Assembly: GCA_019635715.1 (NCBI GenBank) | Contig: JAHBYY010000045.1 | Location: 1 to 38,058, forward strand | From: Rhizobiaceae bacterium | GTDB taxonomy: Bacteria > Pseudomonadota > Alphaproteobacteria > Rhizobiales > Rhizobiaceae | Length of the DNA stretch: 38,058 bases | Reading direction: 5' to 3' | In this document: positions 33,925-38,058 of the stretch, piece after piece | How the letters are laid out: the number at the start of each line of letters is the position of its first letter | Position numbering within the stretch: the stretch's first letter is position 1 | Program-made: the position numbers and the translations under genes | The notes under the pieces: generated by a model | The model's input: only the letters and a program-made list of their open reading frames with translations | Told to the model about the DNA's origin: nothing | Databases searched by the model: none

Positions 33925-35391
33925 ATGCCGATGATCTACTACGTCGCCGTCATCCTCGCGATCGGCATCGTTGCCCTCGCGGTCGGCCGGCAGCGCGCGA
34001 GCGCCCAGACGCGCGGCCGCGACAAGCAGCATTCGCGTCCGCACTATCACGGCTGGTGGGCAATGCTGCTCGCCACGATCCCGGCGATCCTGCTCGTCGT
34101 CGTCTGGTCGATCGGCTCCACCATCTATGTCGAGCGCCACATCGAGGCGCAGATCCCGGAGCAGACCGACGACAGCCCGATCGCCAGCCGGTCGCTCGCC
34201 ATCGGCATGATCCATAATCTGGCCGACGCGCTGCGCCGTCTCGACGCGGAGGCGCGCGCCAATCTCCCCGCCACCTTCGCCGAATTGCAGCCGAAGCTGG
34301 CCGCCAAGGGCGCCGCGCTTGCGCCGGACACCCAGGATTACATGATCGCGATCGCGGCCGGCGCCAATGCCGAGTCCGACACGCTGCGGCTGACCGGCGG
34401 CGTGCTGGCGCTGATCCTGGCGCTTGCCGGCGCGGCCTACGGCCTGCGCTCGATCCATCCCCGCGCGCAGGCCCGCAACAAGGTCGAGCGGATCGTGCTG
34501 TGGGCGCTGCTCGGGTCGTCGATGATCGCGATCCTGACGACGGTCGGCATCGTGCTGTCGATGCTGTTCGAGACCTTCCACTTCTTCTCGTCGGTGTCGC
34601 CGCTGTCCTTCTTCTTCGGCACGGTCTGGGATCCGCGCTTCGCGGCGGCCGGCGCCGGCGATTCCGCCGGCCAGTTCGGCCTGATCCCGCTGCTCGCCGG
34701 CACGCTCTACATCGCGCTCGTCGCTCTGCTCGTGGCCGTGCCGATCGGCCTGATGTCGGCCGTCTACATGGCCGAATATGCGTCGCGCCGGGTCCGGTCG
34801 ATCGTCAAACCGGCGCTCGAACTGCTCGCCGGCATCCCGACCATCGTCTACGGCATCTTCGCCCTGGTGACGCTCGGGCCATTCCTGCGCGATCTCAGCG
34901 CCGCGCTGACCGGCGGCACGCCGTTCATCCAGGCGCAGTCGATCTTCACCGCCGGCGTCGTCATGGGCATCATGCTGATCCCGGTCGTCTCGTCGCTGTC
35001 CGACGACATCATCACCGCGGTGCCGCGCGCCATGCGCGACGGCTCGCTCGGCCTCGGCGCGACCCGTTCCGAAACCATCAAGCGGGTGGTCCTGCCGGCC
35101 GCGCTGCCGGGCATCGTCGGCGCCATCCTGCTGACGGCGTCGCGTGCCATCGGCGAGACGATGATCGTGGTGCTGGCGGCCGGCGTGGCGGCGAAGCTCA
35201 CCGCAAACCCCTTCGAGGCGATGACCACCATTACCGTCAAGATCGTCAACCAGTTGACCGGCGACCTAGAGTTCAACTCGCCGCAGACGCTGGTCGCCTT
35301 CGCGCTCGGCCTGACGCTGTTCGCCGTCACGCTGGTGATGAACATCGTCGCGCTCTACATCGTGCGCAAGTACCGGGAGCAGTACGAATGA
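33925..35391 (+). CDS. pstC: phosphate ABC transporter permease PstC
   Basis: A 488-residue inner-membrane permease. The conserved transporter domain occupies the C-terminal ~270 residues and contains the EAA-type coupling loop DGSLGLGATRSETIKRVVLP that contacts PstB. The first ~215 residues are an extension with two or three membrane segments (near 5-20, 50-70, 155-175) and a charged periplasmic-type stretch; such a PstC N-terminal domain is typical of alphaproteobacteria and makes the protein longer than the ~320-residue enteric form. Its stop overlaps the pstA start (ATGA). Confidence 0.95.
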   Translation: MPMIYYVAVILAIGIVALAVGRQRASAQTRGRDKQHSRPHYHGWWAMLLATIPAILLVVVWSIGSTIYVERHIEAQIPEQTDDSPIASRSLAIGMIHNLADALRRLDAEARANLPATFAELQPKLAAKGAALAPDTQDYMIAIAAGANAESDTLRLTGGVLALILALAGAAYGLRSIHPRAQARNKVERIVLWALLGSSMIAILTTVGIVLSMLFETFHFFSSVSPLSFFFGTVWDPRFAAAGAGDSAGQFGLIPLLAGTLYIALVALLVAVPIGLMSAVYMAEYASRRVRSIVKPALELLAGIPTIVYGIFALVTLGPFLRDLSAALTGGTPFIQAQSIFTAGVVMGIMLIPVVSSLSDDIITAVPRAMRDGSLGLGATRSETIKRVVLPAALPGIVGAILLTASRAIGETMIVVLAAGVAAKLTANPFEAMTTITVKIVNQLTGDLEFNSPQTLVAFALGLTLFAVTLVMNIVALYIVRKYREQYE

Positions 35392-36704
35392 CCGACGTCA
35401 CACTCGACAGCCTGCCGGTCGCCACCGCGCCAGCCCGGCGCGACATCGGCATCAGGAAGCGCTACGCCGCCGAACGCCGCTTCCGCTTCTACGGGCTCGC
35501 CGCCATCTCGGTCGGCCTGATCTTCCTGGCAGTGATGCTCGTGACGATCGTCGGCAAGGGCTACACCTCCTTCATGCAGACCTCGATCCTGCTGCCGATC
35601 ACCTTCGACGCGAAGGTCATCGATCCGCAGAACAAGCGCGAGACCGACCCGAGCGTGCTGATCAAGGCGAATTATCCAAACCTCGCCCGCGACGCGCTTG
35701 CGACACGGCTCGGCATCTCCAAGGACGACAAACCGCAGATCGCGGCGCTCAAGGGCTTCGTGTCCGATGGTGTGCGGGTGCAGTTGCGCGACATGGTCGT
35801 CGCCGATCCGTCGCTGATCGGCCAGACCCGCGACGTCTGGGTGCTGGCCGGCGCCAACATCGACTCGGCCTTCAAGGGCCAGATCGATCTCGACGTCGCC
35901 GAGGGCAACCGCAAGGTCTCCGACCGACAGGTGGGCTTCATCGACAAGCTGCGCGACGAAGGGGTGATGGAGGGCAAGTTCAACACCGGCCTGTTCACCT
36001 ACGGCGCGTCGAGCCGCCCCGAGACGTCGGGCGTCGGCGTGGCGATCATCGGCTCGTTCTACATGATGCTGATCGTGCTGCTGCTGGCACTGCCGATCGG
36101 TGTCGCCGCCTCGATCTATCTCGAGGAATTCGCCAAGAAGAGCCGGCTGACCGACATCATCGAGGTCAACATCAACAACCTCGCCGCCGTGCCGTCGATC
36201 GTCTTCGGCCTGCTCGGGCTCGCGATCTTCCTCAACTTCTTCGGCTTGCCGCGATCGGCGCCGCTGGTCGGCGGCCTGGTGCTCGCGCTTCTCGTGCTGC
36301 CGACGATCATCATCGCCTCGCGCGCCGCGCTGAAGGCGGTGCCCCCGTCGATCCGCGAGGCGGCGCTCGGCGTCGGCGCGTCGAAGCAGCAGGCGGTGTT
36401 CCACCACGTCCTGCCGCTGGCGATGCCGGGCATCCTCACCGGTACGATCATCGGCATGGCGCACGCCCTCGGCGAGACCGCGCCGCTCCTCCTCATCGGC
36501 ATGGTCGCCTTCATCGTCGACGTGCCGCACGGCGTCACCGACGCGGCGACGGTGCTTCCCGTGCAGATCTTCCTCTGGTCGGACCTGCCGGAGGTGGGCT
36601 TCCAGGCGAAGACGTCCGCCGCCATCATCGTGCTGCTCGCGTTCCTGCTGATCATGAACGGGGCGGCGATCCTGTTGCGCAAGCGCTTCGAGCGCCGCTG
36701 GTAG
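35388..36704 (+). CDS. pstA: phosphate ABC transporter permease PstA
   Basis: A 438-residue permease paired with PstC. The N-terminal ~190 residues include one membrane helix (AAISVGLIFLAVMLVTIVG) and a DUF3333-type periplasmic domain (FDAKVIDPQNKRETDPSVLI), an extension common in rhizobial PstA. The C-terminal permease domain contains the coupling loop IREAALGVGASKQQAVFHHV. The ATG overlaps the pstC TGA. Confidence 0.95.
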   Translation: MTDVTLDSLPVATAPARRDIGIRKRYAAERRFRFYGLAAISVGLIFLAVMLVTIVGKGYTSFMQTSILLPITFDAKVIDPQNKRETDPSVLIKANYPNLARDALATRLGISKDDKPQIAALKGFVSDGVRVQLRDMVVADPSLIGQTRDVWVLAGANIDSAFKGQIDLDVAEGNRKVSDRQVGFIDKLRDEGVMEGKFNTGLFTYGASSRPETSGVGVAIIGSFYMMLIVLLLALPIGVAASIYLEEFAKKSRLTDIIEVNINNLAAVPSIVFGLLGLAIFLNFFGLPRSAPLVGGLVLALLVLPTIIIASRAALKAVPPSIREAALGVGASKQQAVFHHVLPLAMPGILTGTIIGMAHALGETAPLLLIGMVAFIVDVPHGVTDAATVLPVQIFLWSDLPEVGFQAKTSAAIIVLLAFLLIMNGAAILLRKRFERRW

Positions 36705-36722
36705 AGTGAACGGAGAGCGACC

Positions 36723-37550
36723 ATGAACGAGGCTTCGATGTCCGCCGTCTCCGCCACGGGTGCCGTCGCCGTGCCGGCCGCTGCCGCCGGGACGCAGCCG
36801 AAGGTCGTCGCCCACGAGGTCAACGTCCACTACGGCGAGAAGCATGCGCTGAAGAACGTCTCGATCGACATCCCGCCGCGTGCGGTGACCGCGTTCATCG
36901 GCCCGTCCGGCTGCGGCAAGTCGACGTTCCTGCGCTGCATCAACCGGATGAACGATACGATCGAGGGCTGCCGCGTCGACGGCCGGATCACCATCGACGA
37001 GCAGGACATCTACGATCCGTCCCTCGACGTGGTCGAGCTGCGTGCCCGCGTCGGCATGGTCTTCCAGAAGCCGAACCCGTTTCCGAAGTCGATCTTCGAG
37101 AACGTCGCCTACGGCCCGCGCATCCACGGCCTTTCCCGGTCGAAGGCGGAGCTCGAGGAGATCGTCGTCACCAGCCTCAGGAAGGCCAGCCTCTTCGAGG
37201 AGGTGAAGGACCGGCTGAACGATCCGGGCACCAGCCTGTCCGGCGGCCAGCAGCAGCGGCTCTGCATCGCCCGGGCGATCGCGGTGTCGCCGGAGGTGAT
37301 CCTGATGGACGAGCCGTGCTCGGCCCTCGACCCGATCGCCACCGCCCGCATCGAGGAGCTGATGGACGAGCTGAAGAAGAACTACACGATCATCATCGTC
37401 ACCCACTCGATGCAGCAGGCCGCGCGGGTTTCGCAGAAAACCGCGTTCTTCCACCTCGGAATCCTTGTCGAGACCGGGGCGACGCAGCAGATATTCACCA
37501 ATCCGAAGGACAAGCGGACCCAGGACTACATCACGGGCCGCTTCGGCTGA
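36723..37550 (+). CDS. pstB: phosphate ABC transporter ATPase PstB
   Basis: A 275-residue ATPase that powers phosphate import. Walker [11 protein letters not shown]-loop [13 protein letters not shown], signature [15 protein letters not shown], Walker [14 protein letters not shown] and switch His in IIVTHSM are intact; the KPNPFPKSI and EPCSALDP variants are PstB-specific. An Ala-rich ~25-residue N-terminal lead precedes the domain. GGAGAG lies upstream of the ATG, 18 bases after pstA. Confidence 0.97.
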   Translation: MNEASMSAVSATGAVAVPAAAAGTQPKVVAHEVNVHYGEKHALKNVSIDIPPRAVTAFIGPSGCGKSTFLRCINRMNDTIEGCRVDGRITIDEQDIYDPSLDVVELRARVGMVFQKPNPFPKSIFENVAYGPRIHGLSRSKAELEEIVVTSLRKASLFEEVKDRLNDPGTSLSGGQQQRLCIARAIAVSPEVILMDEPCSALDPIATARIEELMDELKKNYTIIIVTHSMQQAARVSQKTAFFHLGILVETGATQQIFTNPKDKRTQDYITGRFG

Positions 37551-37564
37551 GGACAGAGACCGCC

Positions 37565-38058
37565 ATGCCGATTTCCGAGCATATCGTCGCTTCATTTGAC
37601 GACGAACTGAACGAGCTGAGCCAGAAGATTGCCGAGATGGGCGGTCTCGCTGAACAGCTCGTCGGCGACTCCGTCACGGCGCTCGCCCGCCGCGACACCG
37701 ACGTCGCCCAGCGCATCATCTCCGAGGACCAGAAGATCGACCGGCTGCAGCGCTACATCGAGGATCATGCGATCCTGATGATCGCGCGGCGCCAGCCGAT
37801 GGCCAAGGACCTCCGCGAGATCATGGCGGCGATCCACGTCGCCAACGATCTCGAGCGCGTCGGCGACCTCGCCAAGAACACGGCGAAGCGGGTGATCGCC
37901 ATCGAGTCGAACTTCGCCTCGCAGCGCCTCGTCGCCGGCGTCGAGCACATCGCCGAGCTGAGCCTCGCCCAGCTCAAGAACGTCCTCGACGCCTACGCGG
38001 CCCGCGACCTCGCCGCCGCCCGCATCGTGTGGGAGCGCGACGACGAGATCGACGCGAT
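37565..38058 (+). CDS. phoU: phosphate signalling protein PhoU (cut by window end)
   Basis: The first ~164 residues of PhoU, which with PstSCAB holds the PhoR kinase inactive when phosphate is plentiful. The first three-helix bundle shows EDQKIDRLQRYIEDHAILMI and the metal-binding ANDLERVGDLAKN motif, and the second bundle begins with LSLAQLKNVLDAY and ERDDEIDA. The C-terminal part lies beyond position 38058. It begins 14 bases after pstB. By analogy with rhizobial pst operons phoB may follow; it cannot be seen here. Confidence 0.95.
   Translation, partial: MPISEHIVASFDDELNELSQKIAEMGGLAEQLVGDSVTALARRDTDVAQRIISEDQKIDRLQRYIEDHAILMIARRQPMAKDLREIMAAIHVANDLERVGDLAKNTAKRVIAIESNFASQRLVAGVEHIAELSLAQLKNVLDAYAARDLAAARIVWERDDEIDA

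Noticed and set aside
35355-37595. 746-codon open frame on the minus strand
   Set aside because: Antisense to pstA and pstB, with shadow-type composition.

Overview
The window reads as chromosomal DNA from a high-GC alphaproteobacterium of the Rhizobiales/Hyphomicrobiales. A Phyllobacteriaceae- or Mesorhizobium-like host is my inference. Support comes from family content (DUF1236-SH3 protein, IalB-family protein, Omp25-type barrel, YdcH/DUF465 peptides, PstC and PstA with long N-terminal extensions) and from short palindromic intergenic repeats of the kind scattered through rhizobial genomes. Genes are dense on both strands. I saw no prophage, transposase, CRISPR array, tRNA or rRNA.

Layout. 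1-10.7 kb: the tail of an upstream gene, a stand-alone cyclic-nucleotide-binding protein, then a long minus-strand block: xthA, a Tat-type lolA, ftsK, a 38-residue membrane peptide behind an FNR/FixK-type box, a Cache-HAMP-GGDEF diguanylate cyclase, an SH3/DUF1236 protein, a zinc-ribbon metallopeptidase and a flavin amine oxidase. 10.8-16.5 kb: a short MltB-type transglycosylase convergent with argG, an unrecognised secreted protein, a LysE-family exporter, an outer-membrane barrel followed by a decayed second copy of the lysE 3' end, and a methyltransferase. 16.5-18.7 kb: rlmN followed by two coupled, mutually similar membrane proteins. 18.9-21.6 kb: a three-gene plus-strand operon encoding a secreted caspase-like protease with Sel1 and peptidoglycan-binding-like repeats, an unknown secreted protein and an OmpA-domain protein.

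21.7-28.3 kb: ialB-type gene, a DUF1232 protein, phhB, thpR, then tesA divergent from ybbA-ybbP, the same arrangement as in E. coli. A large nested palindrome sits between ybbA and ybbP. 28.5-32.6 kb: Bax-inhibitor-1 family protein with a strong terminator, a GNAT acetyltransferase, rhizobial-type palindromes, two divergent DUF465 genes (one only 58 codons) and the coupled purE-purK pair. 32.7-38.1 kb: a Pho box followed by pstS-pstC-pstA-pstB-phoU (phoU runs off the end), the high-affinity phosphate uptake operon, with a perfect 12-bp hairpin between pstS and pstC.

The least ordinary items are the FNR/FixK-box small membrane protein, the periplasmic caspase/OmpA operon, the lysE remnant flanking the outer-membrane gene, the nested palindrome splitting ybbA from ybbP, and the tandem paralogous membrane proteins behind rlmN. 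All functional calls come from reading motifs by eye; no database search was run.
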